Origin: Pyrenopolyporus hunteri
Lineage: Eukaryota; Ascomycota; Sordariomycetes; Xylariales; Hypoxylaceae
DNA length: 64,000 bases
Assembly: GCA_902806595.1 (NCBI GenBank)
Contig: CADCXC010000010.1
Location: 1,488,001 to 1,552,000, forward strand
Direction: 5' to 3'
Part shown: piece by piece, positions 1 through 11,795 of the stretch
How positions within the stretch are numbered: the first letter of the stretch is position 1
How the letters are laid out: every line of letters starts with the position of its first letter
The notes under the pieces: model-generated
Database searches by the model: none
The model's input: only the letters and a program-made list of their open reading frames with translations
Told to the model about the DNA's origin: nothing
Translations under genes and position numbers: made by a program

Positions 1-310
1 GGGGGAAAAAATTACATATGGATGTTGGTTTAACGAAAAGAGAAATGGCGGTCAATGGCACGGCTATACTCGGGGACATACACAAAAATCTTGGTGTAAA
101 TTTATGCATTTGAGGTATGTAAAAGCGCCATCTATCATATCGCTCTGTACACTCAATAATACACTTATCCCGGCCTTACACCCATCAGGCGCAGCCATAT
201 GGGGGCCGGATCCTCGTCAGAAGAAACCTTTTCCAATCTAGATACAAGACGCAAAACCCTCCGTGCTTAACCAGATTCCTCCCAGACGCTCATGCCCCTA
301 TATATGCCTC
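1..310. other. 3' flank of the SDR gene, no gene seen
   Basis: This stretch lies downstream of the stop codon of the minus-strand dehydrogenase and presumably holds its 3' untranslated region. No ORF of note, RNA gene or repeat is seen. Confidence 0.5.
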
Positions 311-1475
311 TTACCAAGCAGCGTGTCCGCCGTCGATGCGCAGGTCGGCACCCGTCATGAAGCGGCTCGCGTCGCTGAGCAGGAACACGGCGGCGCCGCG
401 GTAGTCCTCGGGCTTGCTCAGCCGGTTCAGCATGTTCTGCTTCGGCCACTCGACGGCGCGGTCGGGGAACTTCTCGAACAGCTTCTGCACCATCTCCGTC
501 ACGATGTAGCCCGGCGAGATCGTGTTCACCCGGATGTTCTTGACGCCCCATTCCATCGCCAGGTTGCGGCCGAGCTGGATCACGGCCGCTTTGGACGCAT
601 TGTACACGCTAGGAGGTTTCGTGTCAGTTATTTCGACCAAAATACGTATTCACGAGGGTTGAAAAGGAGAGAGGGCGGGAGAGGTGGAAGGTGCCAACTT
701 ACGGGCAGATCAAGCCGCGGTTCGCGATCGTCCCGCTCATGCTGGCGATTAGGACAATGCTTCCCGGCGTGCCCTTCTCGTACATGTGCTTTGCCACTGC
801 CTGCGCCGTCATGAGCGTGCCGGTCACGTTGATCCCCAGCATGCGGTTCGCGTCCTCTGCGGTGTAATCCAGAGCCGGCGTTTCCTGCTGGACACCTGCT
901 GCAGCGATCAACCCGTCTATGTGTCCCTCCTTAGCGGCGATCTCTTCGGTGATCTTGTGAAGATGTTGGGCTCCGGTTAGAACGTCAACCTGGTGGTAAG
1001 TTATCGAGGTGCCCAATTCCTCCTTCGCTCGACGCGCCACTCGGGCATATGACGTGCCGGCGCCCGGTTCGACTTGTCTGTCGAAGACATGCACTATCAT
1101 TCCCCCTAATCAGTACCCCGTGCAAGTAAAGGATGTCTTAATGCTCGTACCTCTAGCCCCTGATTCCAAGAGAGCCTCGGCCTGGACGAGTCCGAGTCCT
1201 TGAGCTCCGCCTGAGACAACGATAACCTTGTCTTTTAAACTGAACTCGGGGAGAAGCCCCGAGGCGCTACTTTGAGCCGATTCGCGTTTGGAAGCCCACA
1301 TTGTAGTGCTGTGAAATGACCGCCGTGTTGACTCGTGGCGAGTAGGTATTCTGCAAGTCGCTGCTACAGCTGTCTTAGCCGTAAGGCTGCATATAGACGT
1401 CACACGTGATGTAGGACGGACAAGCCTGCCCATAGAAGGGGCAACTCGAGATATCCTCGGTGTAAGTGTCGTCAT
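311..1475 (-). CDS. Mitochondrial-type short-chain dehydrogenase/reductase
   Basis: Classical SDR, an NAD(P)-dependent oxidoreductase resembling fungal polyol/ketose reductases (D-arabinitol dehydrogenase/SOU1-like); the substrate cannot be read from sequence. Three exons join in phase: 1475-1151, 1105-703 and 608-311, giving 341 aa. The first intron has donor GTACGA and acceptor TTAG; the second has donor GTAAGT and acceptor CTAG. The Rossmann dinucleotide motif SGGAQGLG is at residues 88-95, the core Asn is in GINVTG, the catalytic Ser is in IASMSG (S230 or S232), and Y245xxxK249 is in YNASKAA. The first 65 or so residues are rich in Arg/Ser/Thr, lack acidic residues early on, and include RRSFHST, which resembles a mitochondrial presequence cleavage region. 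A later start at the Met in TTMWASK would remove that presequence. The C-terminal GADLRIDGGHAAW is the usual SDR ending. Family is certain, location inferred. Confidence 0.92.
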
Positions 1476-4400
1476 TGTGAGTAAGTTTGGCTTATCAACG
1501 GCTTTTTGTATTCGCGGGCCTGAGACACCCCCTTGTAGATATGCTCTAAAGGAGTGGTATAAGCCGAATAACCCCCCTATTCTAGGTAATTATGCAGGCC
1601 GATGTAAAGCTTGTCCGACAAAGATAACGGCCTTCTGGGCTGGTATGTAAAGAGTAATGGCACAGGGATGGAATTCGGGAACACGAATCAGGAAGTGCAG
1701 GCTGCGATGGCACGCGAGGAAAGTGTGAGTGGCGGATGGATTTCATATTGGCTGGAAGTGAAAGCTCCCATCGGACGTCATATATAGCGAAGCTCTATCC
1801 CCCTGTCTAAGGAGCTATCGTGAGCCGAAGAAGGCCAGTTCCGCCAAGGTGGTTCGCGGTGCCCAAGTCTAGCCCCCCTCTTTTCCTTGTCTCTCTCGAA
1901 CAAAGTCGCGGACATAGCTCCTAATGACTAACGGTGAAGCAAATGAAAGAAAAGAGAAGTGGTGAGGGGGCTCCGCTCCGCTCCCCCCCTCCCCCCCTTA
2001 AGGAGAGAGGGGCCGAGAGCTTAGACTTTAGATGATTGTTCTAGAGCTAAGTATAGTCTTCCCCACAGGCACAGTAACACGTCGTTTGAATCGGCTTTAA
2101 CTGGATAGCTTGGGGTGAGGGGACCGGTGAGGGTTCGCTAATCCGAGATGCGACCAAAGGCCGATGGGTATCTTGCTGTGTACGACCGTCGTTCTCGGTG
2201 TCAATGCGAGGCTGGGTAGGAGACACATGATGAGCCTTTTTGCTATCCTAGGCATTATGAACCCCGTATTGTCCCCCACGTGCTCGCCGCTCAACAAAGA
2301 AAATGGCTGATGAATCACCCGGATGGATCTCAGGAGGGCTATAGTCTAGCTACTTCGGATTTCCTATTCGGGCAATCCACGATGTGGAATCGACGGGTTG
2401 AATGGGGCCGAGCTTAACACGATCCGCTAACAGCGTCAGCTACGGGTTCTTGTATCGTTTCTTTATTCCTTTTTGTAAGCTATTGCACAAGGTTGACCCT
2501 ATCTTGCAAGCACTTTTTTTGATCACGCTTAAAGTCTAAGGGAGCTAGTAGGTTAGGGAGGTAGGTAGACTGGGACCTTGTCCTGCGTCAACCGATCGAA
2601 TCAGCGAAAGGTTGAGGGTATAATACCCATTGATATGAGTCGACGCCACATGATCGCATCTCTGTCTTCGGCTCTCTTTCCATGCATCGCTGCCCCATCT
2701 GAACACGACTTATACATAAATATGGGCGTACGGCATGGGTACAGGCTGCGAATCCTCCCCGCATTGCCATGTTTTCCTTTATTCTTTCTTCCCCCCCGCG
2801 AACCCTGCAGGTGGACGGATTCTTGGGTCCGTCAGGGGGTTTGATTGGCTCGGCCGTGGTCCAATAATGTAACCCTCAAGGAGCTTCCAGCTATTAGGGT
2901 TCGTCCTGCGTACAGTTCCGCAGCATTAGTCTTGTACGACTGTATAACAGGATCAAGAGAGATAGATGCCGCGTAGTAAGTCGTCGGTAAGATCTATCTG
3001 GACATACTTCACTATCCCATTCTTCCGCGATTGGATAGGCCCTGAGTCGGCCTCGGCGTATCCGTCCTCTTGCGGCTCATATTGCGTTGTCCCGGTTCCC
3101 CGTTGTTGACTTGTCAGCTCCAGAAAAAACAAATAGGCAAGACTGCCGGCCCGCTGCCGTCGAATGAATGCGACATATCAGCTCGGCACTTTAACGTAGC
3201 CATCGGAACATGTCAGAATATTCACCAATCATCAGGCTGTCTCGGCATAGTGCCACGCTCCGACGCACGTCCAACCTACAGGAAGGACCCTTGATGCAGA
3301 AGATTCTCGACGAACGAGCTAGGAGTTTCTTTAATTGGAAAGCCGTCCATATTGGGACTCCCTCGAGTCATGCGTCCTCCCCATGAAAGTAGGTAGCTTG
3401 CCACTTGGGGACGGCAGAATTGACGATCTAGCAACGGTGACATTCAGGACCCTATCTACCTAGGCTTGTAGCATCTATCCCTCAGCCCTACATGCCCCCT
3501 AGGAAGGCTACCTATTATAAAATAGTAGCGGTTATTGCGGATGATAGAATCGTTAGTGTCAGTTACAAATAAGCGGGTAATGCCTCACTACCTGTAGTCA
3601 AGGGGCGTTGTCGCTGCTCGCGTATGCCCAAGACGAGCAATTTATGGCTTATGGCTTCTTCTTTCAAACGAACGCAAGGCACAGAAGCGACCATGAGGAG
3701 AAAAGGATACCGAACACCCGTAGACGGCCCAGTTGTCAGGTTTGAGATGCATTAAAACGAATCGATGCGTGTCCGCCGCCGTTAAGAACACACCCCTGCA
3801 AAGGGGAATTCTCATATAATGGCATGTTCTTCCCTTATCTCGGAGCCTCTGACGCCCTAATGGATGCTGTTGGTGCCCAATATGACGAGAAATCAATACG
3901 TCGAACCTTGAGGCCGGTGATAGACCGCTAGAACTCCTCTCGTCGAATCAACGGCATTCCGCATTGAGAGCACGCCGGAAACACCGAAGACGAGCTCCTG
4001 GGAATAATAGTTCTATATGCAAGATCCTTATCAGAGGCATTCCGGAGCCGTATTCGAGAGCGAGGACACCGAGTTGATTACCTTTCTAGAAGACTCGCAG
4101 TGCAACCCTCACGCAATTCTCACGCGTTTCCCAATTGTCGCCGTTCCGAAATTGGTGTTTTGGAAAAGGAATACTACAGAAACCTAAGAACTTGGCCTTG
4201 TTGGTCAGGGTAAATAAAGTGGTTTTAAAGTCTCTAGACTCGCGAATCTCAGTGTTTTAACAACATCTACGGTAAAGACTATCTTCGGCGAAGCTCGGAA
4301 AGATTAGCGATACTACGTTCGTCCAAGACTTCGACCACGTTCTCCGGCCCAATCTCGAATCTACTACTCATAAGCTGTGGAACCGCTGATCCTAAACTTG

Positions 4401-6802
4401 CATATGTAAGTTTCTATTTGGTTTATGACAGTTGAGCGAGACGAATGCCGTGTCAAACCGCAAACTGACGTGCTCAGTCGTCCCCAATAGCCGTCAGCAT
4501 GGATAACGTCGCCCAATGGGATACTGTACCAAAAGCAACAGAATACGGGGATATCAGCATGACAGCGAAGCCAACTACGACTCTAATGAGTCTAAATTAA
4601 CCTATTAGTCTCCTCGAAGCCTGCTTCCCACGACGTATACAGAAAGATTAGCAATGTGCTTTTAGATAAGGTACGCGTGCTGTAACGTTGCTAAACTCGA
4701 TCTAGCCGGTTGTAAGCTAACTGCGATTCTAGAAGGCAAGACGCTATATGCAAAAGGATAAGATCATTTTTATTATTACCAATATATCTCTACGAACCAG
4801 ATATTATACCGCAAGCACGACTGCCGCCAACCTAGCGTATATCCCTCGGCCGATAGGAGGGACGGGGATACTCCAACATTTCGCCACCTCCAATGCGGCG
4901 GATGCTCTCGAAAAGAGGTCGAGGGCCGTGTATGAGGTAGTATTTCTGTGGCACGTGAGTTGACCTCATATAAACTGCATTATAGGAAGCTATATTCTAG
5001 CTTGCTATCGCATGAACGTGCGCGGAGTTGCTCTAAGCTTCTCTGGATGTTCTATCTTCCAACCAATAGCTTCATTACACATGGTTATAGAAGACACCTA
5101 GGTGAAAGTGTAACTCTAAGTTTCCGGTATAGGAAAGCATAGTACTCGTGGCTAAATACATTGACACATCGAATTCACCTTAACCTACAGATCATACCAT
5201 GCTAATGGCCAGCTCGGTTACCTGATATGAGAAACGGCGTCAACTGGTCCTTGATTAGAGGGGAAAGGAGAGCGTGTGACATATTATCTAGGGTCAATTA
5301 GCACCGATCTACATCTAAGTATGGATAACCATCATTCATGTACTATATATGACATATGCATCCCAGGCTATATTTAGCTCCCTGTATTTCCCACCACCCT
5401 AAGCTTGCCAGTTTATGGTCCCTTCAACTCTACCCCAGATCATAAGGGGCATGGAGGTGTAATATTGAGGGTTACCCTTCCCGCAGATACAACGTAAATA
5501 TCATCATTACCAAATAAACCATGACGCTCTCGGCTAAAACACCGTTATCATTTCAAACTAATGTGTTCGCTGAGTGTAAGACGAGGAAGCAGTCATTATC
5601 GAACAAGATTTCTGGGAAAATGGAAGATTGCTTGAACGCGCCTTGTCCTAGGGTGGTCCAGGCAAGGCAGAGCAATTAGTACTATATTCACTGAAGTACT
5701 GCAAGAAACTAAGGAGTAGGCGAGTATCTATATAATGGCGTCGAACCGCCCTTCATAGCTTTATTTAATGGAGTGCTATACACCACAAGCCCGGTAAAGT
5801 CCTCATATCGCATTGGAAATACTGGGCGTCCATTCTGAAGCACTTCGTAAGCATTCAAGTAACAAGAATAAGGGGCTTGCCTTTCAATTGCTAGATCCTT
5901 AACCGCCCGGTAACTATATTGTGTTTATACTACAGAGACGTAAACAAATAAGCCCAACTTAAAGTGACTCGGCCTGAAAGGCCTTCTTCGATACTTTACT
6001 CTGCCGTACGTAACACTTTATGTTCCTGTACGAATACCTACCTAGGTAGAGATTTGCATGGTGATTAGGGGTACTCCCTTTATTGCATTATCTCGATAAT
6101 ACACTAAGCATAAGCATAATGTAAGTGAGCGAGAAGATAACGATATATCACATTAGATTCGCACTGTAATCTCTAGGTAGGACTTAGTGTACTAACGATG
6201 TTCGCGCACGCGCCACAGCTGCGCCACAGTCAGGGGAAATAAGGCACCATCATTTTCAGCTTTATTATGCAAGGGGCTTCCGCTCTGTCCTTGGTTAACC
6301 ATTCACAAGTATCGAACTCTTGCAATTTACTCCTTACGAAACGTATTTACATGCTAAATCTCCGATGAGTGGCTCTACTTAAACCGTGACCTTTATGTAG
6401 TCCTAATGGCACGTGATGGAGGCTCGAGGCTGACCGCGGTCTGGTGAGTTGTAATGGGAATAAAGTCTTGGCAAACTTGAAGCTCAACTAACCCGGGATA
6501 CAGCTTTCTCGCCTCATATATCTGGTTGTCATGCTCCCTACAGAGACATCATTTATCAGGTACTTTCACCCAGATAACCCCACGGACCTGTTAGGTGTTT
6601 GGAGGCTCACCTCGCTACCTAGACGATATACGGCTATCTTCATTCTTGCTCCTTTTCATCTCAGGCACGACAGCTTACATAGCTAGCCTATTTTCAAAAT
6701 GGCTGCCCGGCGCAGACGGACGGTTTGGTATGTTTTGATTCTCCATCACGAGAGAAATGATATCTGATTTACCTGACAGATTCGGAGGCTGCCCTCAAGG
6801 GA
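1476..6802. other. 5.3 kb gene-free span
   Basis: Only short ORFs (under 90 codons) with no recognisable product occur here. The sequence is moderately AT-rich in its right half. A pyrimidine/C-rich stretch lies near 1978-2000, and one CCTACCTAGGTAG-type palindrome lies near 6037-6052. It contains the promoter of the minus-strand dehydrogenase on the left and of the GT90 gene on the right. I see no tRNA, no terminal repeats and no coding relic that I can name. Confidence 0.5.
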
Positions 6803-9468
6803 ATGCAGTCGTCCATACCACATCGTCCGCGTCGTTTTTATATTCCTTGTATTATATTCCTCATTCTGTTTCGATTAGAGCTTTCTTATAGAATTATTCA
6901 TTATTTCGAATGTACAACTGAAGGCGTAGAGGTAAGCCGGATTCTTCTTAAACATAAAGCAGAACTAACATCTTGAAGGCCTTACTCCCAGTAATTCTAG
7001 CTGCCCATGAGTTCCTATCACATCGTATTGCCCCAGTCGCATCTGATGAACCGGAAGAGATGTGGGGCAGCCCGTTGGAGGACTTCAAGGATTGGGTCAT
7101 AACCTCTCCGATCAGCCTTCTCATCAGTACCATAATATTTAGTTACGGAGTTTTCATGGTGGACGACTCCACTCTGAAGTCTACATTTTTCTGCACGACT
7201 TTGGGTACCAAGAGATCACTTACCGTACTCTCCCAATGGGCGGGAGTTTTCATCGATGCGGTTGTCCTGATTATGTTGTGGAGAGTGCTTTCGTGGGCGC
7301 GGACCACGAAAGCTCGTCTTCGGGTGCTTAGTCTAATTTTGCTCTTAGCATCCGTCGGTACCTTACTCCTGTGGATAGGACCGCGGATCATGCAGCCTCG
7401 CGAGATCATCAGTCACCATTCCTTCAGTCGGATTGGTCCTCTTTACCTTTTCGACGCATTTAGTACAGGGCTGCTCATCTCCGCGCTCATTATATCGACG
7501 GCTCTCTGGGCTTGCGGCTCTACGATATTAGAGCCTACAGCCATCGCAACTTTCACCTCCGGCTTGTTAGCTAGCATTCAAAAAATTCTGTCGATCCGAA
7601 CATACGAGCAACCTTCAGCCGGCCAACCGCTCACGGCTCTCTTTCTTATCTCCTGTGGTTTTATGTATTTCACGTACGCGCACAATATGAGATGGGTGGT
7701 GGTATTCAAGCGAAAAATCCTCCTATTACTGCTTGCCTTTATTATCATCGCCTCGACAGCCATCGCCGTGTTCAAGCACAAACACATCGACCGCCACCCG
7801 GTTGACGAACTCGTCTACAGGAGAAGGGTGGAAGCAGATCGCTGGCTACGACACGCAACTGTCAGCACCACGTTGAAACTTGCCGTTTCGGAATACAAGG
7901 ACCGTCACCAAGGACGCGATCCACCGCCAAACTTTGACAAGTGGTTTGAATTTGCGCAACAGCGGAAGTCCGTAATTATTGACAAATTCGACCAGATCGA
8001 AAAAGATATCCTGCCCTTTTGGGGCATGAAGCCGCAGAAAATACAGGAGGGCCTAGAGAAATTATCCAGACGGCCGGAAATCGGAATCATTAAAATCGCG
8101 AACGGCCGGGTGTCTCATGGGTTATCTCCTAATTCTTTATATAAGGGAATGCTCGACGATACGGTATCGATGATTTCAACTTTCGCCGAGCACCTCCCCT
8201 CCATGACCATCGCTATCAATCTACAAGAAAGACCAAGGATCTTAGTACCCTGGGATGACGTGCATAGATTGATTCTGGCGGGAAGCAAGGGACGCTTTCA
8301 GCTCCTCTCTCGTCTTCCACATAAACGGGAAGAAGAGCCTAAGGTGGCATATAGTGATAATCCCAATGGTGCGTCCACAAGGGGACTAGCCATCGAAACC
8401 CACTTACCAGCATGGAGATTCCGACAGCTTAAAGCTTTGGCGTGTCCCCCCGGATCGGCCGCTCGCGGCGGCGTACACTGGGATGTACGGGATTTCTGTT
8501 CCTCGTGTGTGAAGCCTCACTCGCAGGGGCAATTCTTGGACGACTGGGAGATGTACCTTAACCCGTGCCATCAACCGGACGTATTCAATCTCCACGACTT
8601 TCACACGACGCCTCATCTCTACGATTTACACCAAGAGCTTCTACCGCTCTTCAGTAGATCGAAGACGGATAGCTTCAGCGATATCCTCATCCCACTTACA
8701 CACTCACCCTTCTCCGACGAGCCGGACACGATAAGTTTCGACGATAAAAAGGAAATCGTCTTCTGGCAGGATCTTAGCGAGAATACGGAAGTCATAACTC
8801 CCCTGTCTTTATACGGCGGGCATCAGCACCGGCTAGTCCATCTCGCGAACAACGCCAGCGCCGCCGACAAGGTGACCATGGTCCTGGGCATCCACGTCGG
8901 CGACAAGGACAAATTCCAGTACGAAGAGGTGCGAACGGCCGAGGCAAACGGGCCCCTGCCGTTCGAGTTCTCATTCGCCACCCACGCGGACTGCAACGAC
9001 ATCAAATGCGACCTCCGCAGCAAGGAATTCGGCCGCTTCCGGGAGGCGGCGGCCAACGGGCTCGAGAACCGGTACGTGATGCTGCTCGACGGCGCGGACG
9101 GGCCGCCGCGGGCGCTGCTGCGGACGCTGCGGTCGAACAGCGTGCCGGTGCTCTCGTCGATCTTCCGCGAGTGGTACACGGAGCGGCTGATGCCGTGGGT
9201 GCACTTCGTGCCCGTGGACCTGCGCTACCACGCGCTGCACAGCACGCTGGCGTACTTCGTCGGCCTCCGGAACCGCGGGCTCGTCAACGGCCGCCAGCCG
9301 CCGACCGAGGGCCGCAAGGAGGACGCGCGCTGGATCGCGGACGAGGGCCGCAAGTGGGCGGACAAGGCGATTAGGAGGGAGGATATGGAGGTGTATATGT
9401 TCCGTCTGCTGCTCGAGTGGGGTCGCGTTATTAATGAAGATAGGGATAATTTGGGCTTTGTACTGTGA
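6803..9468 (+). CDS. GT90 (CAP10-like) membrane glycosyltransferase
   Basis: Glycosyltransferase family 90 protein, related to cryptococcal Cap10 xylosyltransferase and other fungal GT90 enzymes that act in the Golgi. Two exons: 6803-6931 and 6979-9468, 872 aa. The long exon has no early ATG. The start lies in a 43-codon exon beginning MQSSIPHRPRR and ending at donor GTAAGC; branch site CTAAC (6965-6969) and acceptor GAAG (6977-6978) keep the frame. About seven hydrophobic segments follow (signal anchor near residue 12, the others up to about residue 300), then a luminal catalytic region. The GT90 signature lies near residues 740-790: LLDGADGPPRALLRTLRSNS followed by IFREWYTERLMPWVHFVPVD. PRILVPWDDVH marks the start of the conserved part. 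The acceptor sugar and substrate are unknown. Codon composition turns strongly GC-rich from about 8810 onward. An untranslated upstream intron (donor GTATGT at 6728) is possible. Confidence 0.88.
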
Positions 9469-10021
9469 GAGTCGCGGTAGAAGGTCTGTGTGGGAGAGGC
9501 TGGGTGCGTTAGACGGGTACCTAGGTGGATGGGTAGGATAGGTAGATATACATAGGAGAGCACTTAGATTTTACTGCTATACCAAAAGAACATTCTTATA
9601 ATCTGGTCATTTACCGTCACTTTACTGCCATCTATGTAACATGTACCTTGCCTACGCTCACACGAGGGTCTTATGCTATCTAGGTACCTAGTCATAATTA
9701 CCGTCTAGCCATTAGTTACCTGCAGTATCTCAAGGATCTAGTATTTAAGCGATAGAGGAGGCTATGTATTAGGTAGGCAGTGTACCGTGGATTTCAGCCC
9801 CATATGTAGAACTCGTTAGTTTCTCCGTCTGTATATCTGTCCTCACCGGATGCGCAGTGGCTATCTGATCAATGCCTAAAACATCGACCGGAGTTCAAAC
9901 GTGGCGTTTATTGCATCCTCACCGAGTCGTTTCCGTTCCGGAGCGCCGCGGGATGTTCCCGCTGCAGGTTTACTGAGGTAGGTGCCTAGCCTAGTGGTAG
10001 GACATCTGAGACCTCTAAACC
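9469..10021. other. Intergenic spacer after the GT90 gene
   Basis: No gene seen. It holds several TAGGTA/CCTAGG palindromic motifs (for example near 9518-9545 and 9677-9690) and presumably the GT90 3' untranslated region. Confidence 0.45.
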
Positions 10022-10225
10022 ATGCCGATTTGTCACACACACCGTATCCTTGGCTGCCGATGTCTATCCATAGTGGCCTGCGGATTATCAGGAGGTAGGT
10101 ACTTAACGCAACTCCGGGAACTTAGGTACGGCCATTCCTTTTTACTTTCGTCAGTCATCCTTCTATTACTAGCCGAATTACTCTCACCTATTGTCATATT
10201 CTCTAGAAGCTACATCACGAAATAA
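10022..10225 (+). promoter_or_regulatory. Candidate 67-codon upstream ORF ending in TAATG
   Basis: An ATG in a fair context (ACCATGC) opens a 67-codon frame whose TAA stop (10223-10225) shares its last A with the ATG of the next ORF (10225-10227). The predicted peptide has a hydrophobic stretch LLSSVILLLLAELL near residues 41-54. If the transcript begins upstream of 10022, this frame would control translation of the downstream protein, by reinitiation or by leaky scanning. Whether it is transcribed or translated cannot be seen; the overlap may be chance. Confidence 0.25.
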
Positions 10226-11190
10226 TGCCGCCTAAGAAGCGTGCCAATATTAGGGCTACGCGCCAGAGCAAAGCTCACGAGCAACCTCCAGCAAGTGGTG
10301 AGGCAGGAGCTGTTAGGCCTGAAGAGCCCACAGCCGGCTCCTCGCGGACACCCCCGCAGACCCCCCCGAGTCCTCGACAAGTCAACGTGGAAGACGTCGT
10401 TATGAACGAAGGGACAGCACTAATCAAGGCAGAACCATCTGGACCGGTCGTACATGTGGGATCCGCCATCCCTATTCAACGGCATCAAGCACAAACCCAA
10501 AGGCAAGCGGAGAATAGAGAAGTACGGATCCCGAGAGAAGACGACACCGACATCAACCTCGTTGTCTTCGAGGGCCCGTACGCGGCGTTCCTCCAGAATC
10601 TCAAGAAAGGCACCAAATCGTTTTTCCCGATGGCCATGGTGATCAAGCTTCAGGCAAACCTTCTGAGACGCATGATGGAGAAGCAGAGTAAGGGTCCGAC
10701 ACAGAATACGTTGGCGAGATCGGCCTCTGGTGCCCCACGGTGCAACGTATATACCATCATGCGCACGCGGTACGTCTACGGTACTGATATAGTAGAAGAG
10801 AATGTGCTCGGGATAACTTCGCGTCGAGACAAGGCGAACACGGACGCCATGAAACATTTCTTTTCTGCCCATCCGGAGTATCTGTGCGACCCGGACAAGA
10901 ACGGTTCGGATTCTGTGCTAAGCACTGACGGCTATCCGCGTAACCGCTTCGGCGCCCCGTTTATGGAGGTCAAGAACTATCGGGGGAGGGTAGCCTTCGA
11001 ACACTTTTACGAACAGTATCACAAGAGCCCTGGACGCGTTATGAAGTTTTCGGCTTGGGGTGTTAATGAAGTGGGATGCCTAGGTCTTTTGGCTGACTGG
11101 GCATTGGAAGGGACTTCGCTCATGAGCATGGTCTACGTTACAGGCCAAACGATGTTGGAATCGGAAGCACGCGCGGGTGGTCTCTTGTAA
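10225..11190 (+). CDS. Unrecognised 321-aa protein
   Basis: A single-exon ORF that I do not recognise. It starts MPPKKRANIRATRQSK, so the N-terminus is strongly basic, possibly a nuclear or nucleic-acid-binding tail. Residues about 20-50 are Pro/Ser/Thr/Glu-rich and probably disordered. From about residue 105 to the end the composition is that of a folded domain, with aromatic-rich segments such as FEGPYAAFLQNLKKG and VAFEHFYEQYHKSPGR. No signal peptide, membrane segment or catalytic motif is evident. Balanced codon use, a clean ATG and length argue for a real gene, possibly lineage-restricted. It lies 0.6 kb upstream of SNX4 on the same strand. Confidence 0.6.
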   Translation: MPPKKRANIRATRQSKAHEQPPASGEAGAVRPEEPTAGSSRTPPQTPPSPRQVNVEDVVMNEGTALIKAEPSGPVVHVGSAIPIQRHQAQTQRQAENREVRIPREDDTDINLVVFEGPYAAFLQNLKKGTKSFFPMAMVIKLQANLLRRMMEKQSKGPTQNTLARSASGAPRCNVYTIMRTRYVYGTDIVEENVLGITSRRDKANTDAMKHFFSAHPEYLCDPDKNGSDSVLSTDGYPRNRFGAPFMEVKNYRGRVAFEHFYEQYHKSPGRVMKFSAWGVNEVGCLGLLADWALEGTSLMSMVYVTGQTMLESEARAGGLL

Positions 11191-11795
11191 AAGTGCTGGC
11201 GTCATCAATGGGCGTATTATATAAATCTCACTTTGGGGGAGTTTATAAGGAGATGAAGGAGGTGAAGGAGGTGACGAGATACGTCAATAAGAATAAGATC
11301 AATTATCGCTATAATCAATTTATGAAATGACCCGCGATTTGCATACGGCTGATGTAATATGAAATTATCGCGAGAGGTGACGTCGTCGTATACTTTAATG
11401 CATATCAAGCCTGCAATACAAACGGTACCTCGATACATCTCATACTATGTACGGATTATGACAGGTACATGTACCCGTAACCGTAGCGGATCTAGGCAGC
11501 TCAGCTCTCCGTTTGGCCCTCCATCCCCATTTCCGTTGCTCCCCCACTCTGAACCAATCCCAATTCCGCATCATCCATCATCAACCTCAAACACCTCGAC
11601 GACGACGACAACGCCGCCACCACCACCACCACCAACAAACTACGGTTAAACCATTTGAATAGCAGCGCATATAGAGACGAAAAATCACGATAGGACTTCG
11701 GAACAATTAACACGTATTGTTCGTAACAGTAGAATCCCCAGCACCCAAACTGTGGACCAGGCTGTGGTGAAGGCCGAACCGAGACCCCACCGACG
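11191..11795. other. Spacer and SNX4 promoter region
   Basis: No gene seen. It contains a run of short imperfect GGAGATGAAGGAGGTGAAGG repeats near 11245-11275 and a CCACCACCACC tract near 11615-11635. The right end should hold the SNX4 leader. Confidence 0.45.

Noticed and set aside
9985..10020. CCTAGTGGTAGGACATC, resembling a tRNA D-arm
   Set aside because: No anticodon stem or T-arm follows.
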